Origin: Plantago ovata
Taxonomy: Eukaryota; Streptophyta; Magnoliopsida; Lamiales; Plantaginaceae
Direction: 5' to 3'
Assembly (NCBI GenBank): GCA_028274465.1
Contig: CM051458.1
Span: 27,416,692 to 27,480,691 of the forward strand
Length of the DNA stretch: 64,000 bases
A program made the position numbers and the translations under genes. Position 1 is the stretch's first letter, and every line of letters begins with the position of its first letter. This document shows, in pieces, positions 1 to 8,689 of this stretch. The notes beneath the pieces were generated by a model. It saw nothing but the letters and a program-made list of their open reading frames with translations. It was not told the DNA's origin and made no database searches.

Positions 1-352
1 TGTGAGACCCGAAGGCGTTGTGAAGAATGTATTGGTCAAGATTGGTGAAGCTTCTGTATACACCAATTTTGTAGTTATGCCGGCGTCTACACCTGGGATG
101 GGGGATGTCGTTCTCTTGGGGCGAACGTTCTTGACTAAGCTACGCTCCGTGATAGACATCTACCGAAGGACTTGCACCATTGAGGTGGATGGCAAGCGAC
201 ATGTGTTGCGAGCCATGTCTGATCCACCTGATACTTCTCACACTATTTACTACTGTGTTCTTGCTGTCTATGTTCATTCTTATTCACAGGTTCGTGGCAT
301 GAGGAGAAGATCCATGAAGGGGAAGTCTAGTACCCTCAAGAAGAAGAGCTAG
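1..352 (+). pseudogene. Gypsy aspartic protease C-terminal fragment
   Basis: The translation carries the second half of a retropepsin-like fold: a VLVKIGE strand, then FVVMPAS, then the hydrophobic VVLLGRTFL segment typical of plant gypsy proteases. The same order appears in the complete Athila-like element in this window (ILVKVDK, FVIMKSV, VVLLGRPFM; about 39,300-39,450). The catalytic DTG/DSG half would lie left of the window. The C-terminus becomes lysine- and serine-rich. After it comes the short stem GGGAGGCAACCC, which I recall, without being able to check, as a frequent landmark just after pol in Athila-type elements. That would suggest most of pol is missing between protease and 3' region. 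Confidence 0.65.
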
Positions 353-981
353 GCGCAAACAGGAGTCGAGTCAAAGACATTAAACAATGGCGCTATCCGG
401 GAGGCAACCCGGAGTTTTTATCGTTTTTTTACCGCTTTATTGCATGCATTCATACTCGAACAATTTGCTTTTCATATGTGAATTTGTTCGTCTCTGTGTC
501 GTATGTGCTTATGTTTGTGTTTGAGTGAGCTTTTTCGAGTGGTTTTATGAGAAAAATGGTTTTCGGGGACTTAAAAACCGCATTTTTTGTCGAAAGTTTC
601 GTCTCCCCACCTCAGGAGGTGGGGGCGAATCGCCCCACAAGTCCAGAGAGCTCCACGCTCTCTGGACGCACGGGGCGATTCGCCCCACATACGGAGCGAT
701 TCGCCCCGCACGTGGCGACTCGCCCTGCACCAGGGGCGACTCGCCCCGCGAGTTCTGCAGACTTTAAATCGCGAGAAACCCCCATTCACCTCATTTCTCC
801 ATCTCTTCACCCTTCTTACTCCCAAAAAATCCGGAAAACGCGAAAATATCTTCAAACCTTCATAAAACCTTCATTACTCTACCAAATTTAGTGTTCTATA
901 GCTTCAATCGAAGCCCATTACGTGCTCTTTCTTTTCATCCGAACAACTTTCACTCCAGTGCATTCGTTTTCCAGATCTGAG
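353..981 (+). other. 3' region leader with clustered GC palindromes
   Basis: Non-coding DNA between the protease remnant and the intron-like segment. At 606-622 there is a perfect inverted repeat with arms CCCCACCTC and GAGGTGGGG. Versions of GGGGCGAATCGCCCC follow at 622-636, 672-686, about 694-707, 714-725 and 733-747, and 643-665 holds a hairpin with arms CCAGAGAG and CTCTCTGG. The remainder, about 770-980, is CT-rich and looks like an untranslated leader. No ORF here is credible; the overlapping frames over the palindromes on both strands are by-products of the GC-rich repeats. Confidence 0.6.
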
Positions 982-1520
982 GTATCTTCTTATGAACCGT
1001 AATTTTTCAAATTTGGGGGTTTTCTGATTTGAGCTTCAATTAGGCTTATATGATGCATGGGTAGGTTGTTTGTGTGATTAGAAGCGTTATTTGCTATCAA
1101 TTGCATCCTCAATTATGCTTGGAATGTTGATTTGGGAATTTCGCTACTAGATGTTTTTATCTTGTTATGCAATGTATCTTTTTCTTCGATTCCTTACATA
1201 TGATTGTGTTTACTGATGTGATAACGATGGATATGATGGTAGAATGCATAATTGTTGGGTATGAGGATTTATGATGCTAGAATTTTTCGCTACTATGGTA
1301 TGAATTGAGCCTTATTATTTAAGTTATTTGTTGTCTAGCGAGCGTAATGCGATATGTACATGTCGAATTAATTTTGGTATGTTGCATATTAGTAGCTAGA
1401 ATAGACATGAAGGATTTGCGGAGTTCGGTTGTTGATTTTATCACTCGTGTGTTTCGTTCTTACATTAGCATATGCATGAGTCAGTTTTGTGTCATACGAG
1501 GTACTAACTGTTGTTTGTAG
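982..1520 (+). other. Candidate intron in the leader of a 3' ORF
   Basis: The exon-like CT-rich leader ends GAG before GTATCTTC at 982. The segment is T-rich throughout and ends TTGTTTGTAG at 1520. A perfect TACTAAC branch-point-like heptamer lies at 1502-1508, 12 bases before the AG. An ATG follows within ten bases (1526). Spliced expression of a 3' ORF is the mechanism proposed for Athila-class elements, so the arrangement fits the family. It is an inference from sequence signals only. Confidence 0.5.
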
Positions 1521-1525
1521 GAACC

Positions 1526-2320
1526 ATGCCACAAAGGGAGAGGAGCACTCCCGTTTGGCTACTATGAAGTATTGGAGGGGGATCGATTACAACCATGTCA
1601 AGGAGAGTGATCTCGTAAGAGGTGCGTTCGAGCCACGGGCTCTTGCAACAACGTCGCGGATTATCCAAGAGGAGGAGCGAGAATCTACATGGAGTAAGGA
1701 CTCCTATGCCTATTCATGCACCACCGAAGGGATAGAAACAATTATTACGTCAGCAACCTATCACAAGGACTGCAGAGTTCGAGTGAATAGGAAGGCACTG
1801 GGACGATCTCATCACAACGGATTCAGTCTTGAGTCGACAGTGGCGAGAAAGTTCCGAATCGCTAGCTTGGTTCCAAAACATAATGACATGGGTACCCAGC
1901 CCCTCTTTGGGGTGCCCCTTGACTGCCTCTAAAGGGAGCATCATATAGACATCGGGAGCATCAACCGTAGAGAATGTGGTCGACATTGGAAAAAATGGAA
2001 GGCAACCTCCGAATATCCGAGCAGCTTGCTGTAACCTCCTCGGGGTGTAAAACGTTTGAGAGGGAGGCTCTGATACCACTGCTCTTTCCCCTTCAACAGT
2101 TCACCACCTATTGGAGGGCTACAGGATGGACCATTCCATAACTGCGGCGGCTAATCTTGAGGATTCTCTTCGACAATGCAACTCTACTGGTGACGATGGT
2201 GATGACAGTAGTGACAATGAAGGCCATAGGAACAATAAGGATGCCATGAGTAATAATGGAGGAATTGGCCCTATCCATGGAACTACCACCACCGCCACGA
2301 GCTCCGATGATCACCTATAA
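1526..2320 (+). pseudogene. Remnant of a 3' ORF of unknown function
   Basis: This region lies where Athila-class elements carry an 'env-like' ORF, directly after the intron-like segment. Readable pieces include a charged stretch with KYWRGIDYNHVKESD and AFEPRALATTSRII (about 1567-1665), and a late segment (2111-2317) rich in Asp, Asn, Ser, Gly and Thr that looks low-complexity and disordered. I do not recognise a domain and see no signal peptide or membrane segment. The reading is broken in several places. It could be a decayed env-like ORF or captured host sequence. Confidence 0.35.
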
Positions 2321-3832
2321 GGCCCCTGGAGCAGTCCCAATAACTTACAAGCAGCATACTCAGCCGACCGAGGCCAAACCATGCGGTAACATCTAGTATC
2401 ACATCTTATTTCCTCATTTTCTTACTACTAGGGACTAGCTTTAAATTTATGAGGGGGGATGGGATTTAAGTGAACTAGTGTTATTAGTTTGGAGCTTGAC
2501 ATTGATGGTTTAGAGCTTGGGATTGGTAGGATGAGTATAGTACCTTGCAGGTTTATCCGTTTGCATCTACATCTGCACGTTTACTGCTTTCTTAGTTTTT
2601 TAGGTTGCATTCACTTCATTCATCCTAGGATAATCTTGCATGTTTTATATGGAGTTTATTGCCAAATGTTTTGAACTTTTTTATTGGGTAGATTAACTAA
2701 TTATGCCATTAATCATATGCTTCATCTCTATGAATTTGTTTGAGGTTTTTCTCGCTTGGCTTGTCACATTTATGTATTGCACTTAGTTAAGCTTGGTAGT
2801 CTCGACATCACTTAGTGGTGTTTTCTCTACTGCGGTTCACGAAGGCCTTTATAATAGGATGATGCATGTTAGGGTCTTATGGTTGTTTTCCCGAGTAATT
2901 ATGTACCTAAGAGGCAACAAGTCTTCACCATGCTTTGAGATTGCTAAATGCCTAGGAAGGAGGTAGTGTGAGATTGTGTGATCCTTTGTTTGCAACCTAT
3001 TCTTTCGAATAGGTTTGGGGAGGGGATTACACTATCATTAGAGTTGTTTTCGTTTTTCAATTTTGTGTTGTGAGTTTATTTTTCCTTTCTCGTAAATTTT
3101 GTACTCCAACCTATTCTTTCGAATAGGTTTGGAGAGGTCGTTTGTGTGTTATTGTTTCTTTTTCGTTGTGCTACTGCTGGCTAAAAAAAATACAAAAAAA
3201 AAGAGAAAAAGAAAAAAATTCCAGGAAAAAAGAAAAAAACTGGAAAAGAAAAAAAAAGGAAAAAAAAAAAAAGAAAAAAAAGAAAAGACCCCAAAAAAGC
3301 AAAGAAGGGTCCAAAAAAGCCAAAAAGCAGTTTAGCAAAGTGTTTCCTGCCATTCAGGAAGTGGTGAATAGCTTAAGACTTTGCTTGAGAGATGGGTAGA
3401 ATAGGGGAGTGTTATCTTTTTAGGGAACCCTCCTTTGTTTGATGAGAGCCAGTATTGGTTCGACCTCTTTGAGGAAAAGTCTTAACTTGGTGAACAGTAG
3501 TAAGTCCTCAGTTTCATAGGCACGGGACAACCATTCGTATTCTAACATGTTTCATTACGTCGTCACTGACTAGGTCCAGGTAGAGAATGTTACGAGAGAC
3601 TATCTTGTGTTGACATAAGTGCTTATGTGAATGTGTATGAGTCAATCGAGGCATTCTTCAACCTATATTCATGTTATGATTTGTATGGTTTTTGTTCATA
3701 TGTTTTTTGATAGATTCAGTAGATTAGTTCATTTCATTTGGCATGAGACTCCATTTTTTGTGTTGCATTGTTTTTTGCATTAGAGTCTAGCTTAGTTGCT
3801 TGAGGACAAGCAAAGGTTCGGTTTGGGGAGTT
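2321..3832 (+). other. Gypsy 3' non-coding region with twin hairpins and purine tract
   Basis: No credible gene. Two copies of a hairpin with 9-base arms AACCTATTC and GAATAGGTT lie at 2994-3015 and 3108-3129. A strand-biased A/G tract follows at about 3181-3340. The same parts occur in the same order in the complete Athila-like element on the other strand (hairpins 35003-35024 and 35113-35134; T/C tract about 34,840-34,950), so this is a conserved element part. The polypurine tract is at about 3813-3832. Confidence 0.7.
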
Positions 3833-5020
3833 TGATGAATGTGTATTTTACAATTTCATTTGAGTCTTTAGCTATCCTCTATGTTAATTTAGCTATATTT
3901 TAGTGCATTTTATTAGAATAGTGTCACGTTTCCCTTTAGTTTGTATTTTACAGGTTTTGGTTGAAAAACGAGGTTTTCCGGGCAATTATCTTGAAGTAGA
4001 CAAGGAATTGGTGTTCCAGAAGCCTAATTGGTGTATCTGAAAGATTCCGGATAGGATTTGAAGTCTAGGGGTCGAGTCTGAAGGCTAAAAGGTCACTAGA
4101 AGGCAGAAACCGAGTCCGAAAAGGGGAAGAAATCCAAAAACGCGTTGAAAACGCATAAAGGGCCGAAATTTACTCCCGGGCGAGTCGTCCGGGACGTGGG
4201 GCGAATCGCCCCACACCAGGCGAATCGCCCGGTTTGTGGGGCCCTTCGCCCCACACAATTCGAATACCTATATATAGTTGCTCAGTTTTCTCCGTTTTTC
4301 ATACTTTTCCAGACCTTTTCTCTCACAATTCTCAGTAGTTTTAGGTAGGAATTCCCAGAGCCTGTTCTGGGGGTTCTTAGCTTAGGAGGTACTTTTTCTT
4401 AGCAGTTTGGATCTTGTAAGATCGCGATTCTTCGGAGATTGACAACCTTCGGTAACATTGTATCTTATAGTTTTTCTACTTATTTTTATATATCTTTCAT
4501 CATGTTTTCATTCATCCGTGGTATGAGTTCTGTTGATTGCATGACAACTATGAGTAGATAAACTTCTCGTTGGTGATAGTATGTGATTTCTTGGCGAAGG
4601 GTTAATAATTATGCTAATGGCTATATAGCGCATTATACTCTGAGTTATTGCTTTATTTCTTTGATCTATCTAAAACCTCTATCTTCGTAGTGTTGAGTAA
4701 TTACGGAACACAATTGGACAATTCATTGATCAAAGATCTCCATGCAAGACCGAGGAATTTATGCATGATTATTAACCCGTTATGCTTTGAATGACCATAC
4801 TATCACCAATCTCCATTATCTGTTAAGAAAAACCTTTGCTAAGTCGTCTGCTGTTTTATATTCTTAAGTTAGATTAGATAAAGCTAGTTATAGTCCTTAG
4901 ACATCGGCACTCGAGGTTATTCTACTGTTACACTACGGTTTTCGTTGTAGTTGTGAATTGCCTTTGGCTAAATATAAATTTATCTGATTAGTTGGAACCC
5001 GACAATCCAACGCTTCATCA
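3833..5020 (+). repeat. 3' LTR of the plus-strand gypsy element
   Basis: The 1,188 bp repeat begins TGATGAATG, ends CTTCATCA, and is preceded by a polypurine tract. Its U3 carries GC palindromes (GGGGCGAATCGCCCC at about 4199-4213, with variants to about 4255) directly before a TATA box (TATATATAG, about 4268-4277). It is homologous to the LTR at 6556-7716 on the other strand but clearly diverged, so the two represent different insertions, perhaps different subfamilies. Confidence 0.85.
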
Positions 5021-5318
5021 AGGAGAGAAATGGGATTCCGAACGAAAATCCGGACCTCCGGGTTTCTGGACACCCGGGGCGAACCGCCCCAGGTGGGGTC
5101 GATTCGCCTGGGGCGTCCAGAACGTCCCAGGCGACCTGGTCTTGCCAGTGGGGCGGTTCGCCTGGCATCTCCAGACTCCTGGAGACGTCTTTTTCCTCCC
5201 AAAACGCAGAATTACCATCTTAAAACCTATTTTATCACCAAAAACACACGAAAAATAAATATGCATGCAATGCAAGAAAGCGATAAAACTAAACTACATG
5301 CAACCATTACTACTAATG
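5021..5318 (-). other. 3' non-coding stub with GC palindromes
   Basis: The sequence aligns by eye with 35,780-36,060 of the complete Athila-like element, including the region of paired GGCGA/TCGCC motifs (about 5070-5165) and the following CCTCCCAAAACGCA stretch. The overlapping small frames on both strands are shadows of the palindromes. No gene is present. Confidence 0.65.
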
Positions 5319-6227
5319 TTATCCATTATCAAATGGAAACGAATCTTGTGCATCCGCTCCACTACTCCTCGCATCTTGGGAACCATCCTTGGCCCCTCTC
5401 CGTATCTGCTCAAGCAAGTCCATGATTCCCTGAAAACTAAAATTAACAAAACCAAGAAAAACAAAATCTAAAAAATAACTAAGGGAATCAGATGGAAAAT
5501 AAAAAGAGTAAAGAGGATCAAAACTCCTTTGGGACTCATAGGTGGGTGCATGGACCAGAACGTAGGAGTGAAGATCAAGAGTATCTGCCGCAATTGATTG
5601 AAAGACACCAAAATCTTCAGAGATTGGTTCCTCGACCTCAACACAACTCACGCCATCACCTTCTGACTCAAGTGAAGCAATGGATTCAGTTATCACCTCC
5701 TCCACGACTTCCTCTTGACCAACAACCTCGACATCCGCAAGTAAGGACGCGGAATCCAAGCTAAGCACTGAGGAGACTTCATCAATGAATTTTTCTCCAC
5801 ATTCCTCTTCATCGGCAATGTCGATTTCTGGTGGCTGACTACTAAAGCGAGACGTCCATGCCCTTGACCCGGGAGGTGAGTCCCTATCCCAATGTTCTAG
5901 AAACTTGCTGGTTATTTCACCCCAAGTGTGCAACGATTTTTTCGGCGGGATTCTGAGCCATCCTCGAGCGTACCCTTTCAAGGCTCCCATAAATCCTCTC
6001 ATACAAAGTTGCTCATGTGATAAAATAACCCCCTCCTCATTCTCACGAGGTATCCTCAACACATCTTCCTCGTATGTGTCTAAGAACCCTCTTGGATCAT
6101 CACCCATGGAAAACGTGGAGAGAATGGAGTAGTACGAAGGATCAAAGTCATAATTCCTGCAATCGTCATCCAATGTTATGCAAGGCCCTCGAGGCATCAC
6201 ATACCGGGGCAACGGAGGTTGACTCAT
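5319..6227 (-). CDS. Gag-like protein of a non-autonomous gypsy element
   Basis: An open frame of 302 aa. Roughly residues 45-125 match the plant retrotransposon gag core, with DDPRGFLDTYEED, LCMRGFMGALKGYARGWL and a Trp-containing helix (TWGEITSKFLEHW). The gag of the complete element in this window has the same order (FIRSYEEE, LCRRSFSFALGYEPRLWI, TWSQVVEEFLA). After the core the protein is acidic and unlike the complete gag, and it ends in the 3' non-coding region. No zinc knuckle is visible. The start is the first ATG after the primer-binding site and leader. Such a gag-only element could depend on enzymes from a related autonomous copy; that is inference. Confidence 0.6.
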   Translation of the reverse strand: MSQPPLPRYVMPRGPCITLDDDCRNYDFDPSYYSILSTFSMGDDPRGFLDTYEEDVLRIPRENEEGVILSHEQLCMRGFMGALKGYARGWLRIPPKKSLHTWGEITSKFLEHWDRDSPPGSRAWTSRFSSQPPEIDIADEEECGEKFIDEVSSVLSLDSASLLADVEVVGQEEVVEEVITESIASLESEGDGVSCVEVEEPISEDFGVFQSIAADTLDLHSYVLVHAPTYESQRSFDPLYSFYFPSDSLSYFLDFVFLGFVNFSFQGIMDLLEQIRRGAKDGSQDARSSGADAQDSFPFDNG

Positions 6228-6534
6228 CCTTTCATATGACTAGTTTCTGCACACGAGGAAACAAGAAACCAAGGAGTAGAATCCACAAAAGAAAAATAAA
6301 AACTTGCAAAGAAAAACACAAAGAGTGCAAACAATCACAATGTAACCGAGAACTTCGAGAGCACAAGCACGCAAGGTAACCAAGATCAGATTAGATGAAT
6401 TTACTGAAAAAGATAGGGGAAAGAAATAGGGTAAGAAAGTGAAATTTTCTGAGAGCAAACCCCCAGAGCCTGTTCTTCTGTAGGGAATTGAATGCTCAAA
6501 ATATAAATAAGCTAAACAGAAAAAAGGAGTATAT
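6228..6534 (-). other. 5' leader of the gag-only gypsy element
   Basis: An A-rich untranslated leader between the primer-binding site and the gag start. The part nearest the primer-binding site resembles the leader of the complete element (both read TATAAATAAGCTAAA on the plus strand). I see no credible ORF. Confidence 0.55.
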
Positions 6535-6552
6535 TCCCCGGCAACGGCGCCA
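6535..6552 (-). promoter_or_regulatory. Primer-binding site, tRNA-Asp
   Basis: The plus-strand sequence TCCCCGGCAACGGCGCCA equals the 3' end, including CCA, of plant tRNA-Asp as I know it. On the element's minus strand it is therefore the complementary primer-binding site, three bases from the 5' LTR end. tRNA-Asp priming is typical of Athila-lineage elements. Confidence 0.9.
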
Positions 6553-6555
6553 ATT

Positions 6556-7716
6556 TGATGAACCAGAATTTGTCAGATTCTAATTAATCAAATAAATTTG
6601 TATTTAGCCAAAGGCAATTCACAACTACAACGAAAACCGTAGTGTAGCAGTAAAATAACCTCGAGTGTCGATCTCTAAGGACTATAACTAGCTTTATCTA
6701 ATCTAACTTAAAATATAAAATCAACAGACGACTTAGCACAGGTTTTTCTTATCAAGATAATGGAAGTTAGTGATAGTATGATCATTCAAAGCATAGCAGG
6801 TTAATAATCATGCATGAAGTACCCGATCGTTTTGCATAGAGATCTTTGATCATGAATTGTCCAATGTGTTCCGTTATTATTCAGCACTACGAAGATAGAG
6901 GGCTTAGATAGATCAAAGAAATAAGCAATAACTCAAAGTCTGATTCGCTTTACCGCCATCAGCATAATTATTAACCCTTCGCTAAGAAATCACTTACTAT
7001 CACCAACAATAGATTTAGCTACTCATAGATGTCATGCAATCAACATAAATCATAGCAAGATTGAATGAAAACATGTTGAAAGATAAATAAATATAAATAG
7101 AAAAATCTGAGATACAATGTTACCGAAGGTTGTCAATCTCCGAAGAATCGCGATCTCACAAGCTCCAAAACGATAAGAAAAAGTGTCTCCTAAGCTAAGA
7201 ATTCCCAGAACAGGCTCTGGATAATTCTCCCCTAAAACTAATGAGAAAGGTATGAAAAAGGGTATGAGAAAGTATGAAAAAACGGAGAAAACTAAGCAAC
7301 TATATATAGGGGTTCGGATCGTGTGGGGCGAGTCGCCCCACACACCGGGCGAATCGCCCGGGAGGTGCAGTCGGCAAACGACGCATTTTAAATGCGTTTT
7401 TGGATTTCTTTTCCTTTTCGGACTCGGTTTTTGCCTTCTAGTGACCTTTTAGCCTTCAGACTCGACCCCTACACTTCAAATCCTATCCGGAATCTTCTAG
7501 ATACTCCAAAAATGTCCCCGGAGCACCAATTTTTCGTTCTCTTCAATATAATTGCCCGGAAAACCACGTCTTTCACCCAAAACCTGTAAAATACAAACTA
7601 AAGGGAAACATGACACTATTCTAATAAAATGCACTAGAATAAAGCTAAATTAACATAGAAGATAGCTAAATTGGTGAAAAAAGACTCGAATGAAAGTGTA
7701 AAATACACGTTCATCA
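6556..7716 (-). repeat. 5' LTR of the gag-only gypsy element
   Basis: The 1,161 bp LTR on the minus strand has ends TGATGAACG and TTCATCA in LTR sense. The U3 has GC palindromes (about 7322-7362) next to a TATA box at about 7301-7310 (plus-strand TATATATAGG). The primer-binding site is adjacent at the low-coordinate end, proving it is the 5' LTR. Confidence 0.88.
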
Positions 7717-8680
7717 CTCCTCAAGGGTACGATTCTTCCTTTCAGCAACACCATTTTGTTGCAGTGTCCTTACTGAGGATAATTGATGTTGTATGCCTTT
7801 TGAAGTGCAATACCCAGTTATGTACTGGTTTACAAACTCAGTACCATGGTCTGTTCTGATGATATTTACCTTGTCATTTTTCATGACTTCGAGCTTTTTC
7901 AGCAAGTTAGGTATTTCAGTCCTTGTTTCAGACTTATGTTTGATGAAAATTACCCAAGTGAACCTTGAATAATCATCTACCACCACCAGACCATACTTCT
8001 TACCAGCATAGCTTGTTGAAGAAGATTCAAACAAGTCCATGTGCAAGAGTTGTAAAGGTTTTGTAGTTGACGATACCACCTTGTTATTTAAAGAACTTTT
8101 GGTTTGCTTACCTTGCTGACATGCAGTGCAAACACCATCCTTCTTAAAAGTAACCTTAGGTAATCCAACTACAAGTGCCTTTTTAGACAGCTTATTCAAC
8201 GTCTTGAAGTTTAGGTGACTAGTTCGTTTATGCCATAACCATGCTTTTTCAGCAAGGCAATCATGTTCTGAGATAAGGCATTTTTCAATGATTGCTGAAG
8301 ACCAATCTACAGTGAATAGACCTCCTGATCTTCTGGCAACCATGATTACCTTTGTTGTCTCAAAATCAATAAGTTTACATTCATCACTTTTGATTTTGAT
8401 GAAATAACCTTAGTCAGCAAACTGAGTCATGCTAAAAAGGTTAAACTTAAGATTTTTGACATAAAGAACTCCTGAAATAGTAATGCACCCTAACTTCACA
8501 TCACCATAGCCTTTAGTAGAACCAAAGCCTCCACCAGCAAACCGTATTGTTGGACCTTTAGACCACCGTCTATAGTTTATAAGGTTTTTCTTATTGCCCG
8601 TCATGTGCTTTCCGCAGCCATTGTCAAAGTGCAAAATTGCATTGTTTGTCTCCGTGGCTAAAGTCTGCACAATCAAGAGG
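7717..8680 (-). pseudogene. Copia protease and partial integrase
   Basis: The protease active-site region appears as FDNGCGKHMTG, related to FDSGCGKHMTG in the sister copies. The pre-integrase zinc-binding segment has LWHKRTSHLNFK and a VCTACQQGK pair. The integrase core then shows LHMDLFESSS, VVVDDYSRFTWV, IRTDHGTEFVN and QNGVAERKNRTLEE, giving the D, D and E of the catalytic triad. The protein ends at the junction with the gypsy LTR. The fragment is broken. Confidence 0.8.
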
Positions 8681-8689
8681 AAACAAGTT

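Larger units (their letters stand above)
1..5020 (+). mobile_element. Athila-like Ty3/gypsy element, 3' part (5' end outside window)
   Basis: Plus-strand remnant consisting of a protease fragment at the left edge, a 3.5 kb 3' region and a complete 3' LTR (3833-5020). A purine-rich polypurine tract ending in GGTTTGGGGAGTT lies directly before the LTR. The LTR starts TGATGAAT and ends TTCATCA, as in the other gypsy LTRs here. No reverse transcriptase or integrase lies between the protease fragment and the 3' LTR, so the copy looks like a non-autonomous or deleted derivative. The sequence just after it (AGGAG, 5021-5025) belongs to the minus-strand element at 5021-7716, so this copy inserted into that one. 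It is broken; the 5' LTR and the matching target duplication are outside the window. Confidence 0.8.
5021..7716 (-). mobile_element. Non-autonomous Athila-like element (gag, no pol)
   Basis: On the minus strand: 5' LTR (6556-7716), tRNA-Asp primer-binding site (6535-6552), leader, gag-like ORF (5319-6227), then directly the 3' non-coding region (5021-5318). That last part is homologous to 35,780-36,060 of the complete element, where it follows the end of pol, so the whole pol region is absent here. The rest of the 3' region and the 3' LTR would lie left of the plus-strand element that inserted at 5020/5021. The 5' LTR abuts copia integrase at 7717, so this element inserted into that copia copy (flanking bases CTCCT). 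Confidence 0.75.

Noticed and set aside
525-891. Several overlapping frames on both strands over the GC-rich region
   Set aside because: They are by-products of palindromes that read open in many frames; proline/arginine-rich peptides with no domain and no conservation beyond the repeat.
3099-3399. Lysine-rich frames and the opposite phenylalanine-rich frame
   Set aside because: They translate a low-complexity purine tract that is a non-coding part of the gypsy 3' region.
6535-6552. Possible tRNA-Asp gene
   Set aside because: Only the 18-base 3' end is present, next to an LTR; it is a primer-binding site, as is 41,453-41,470.
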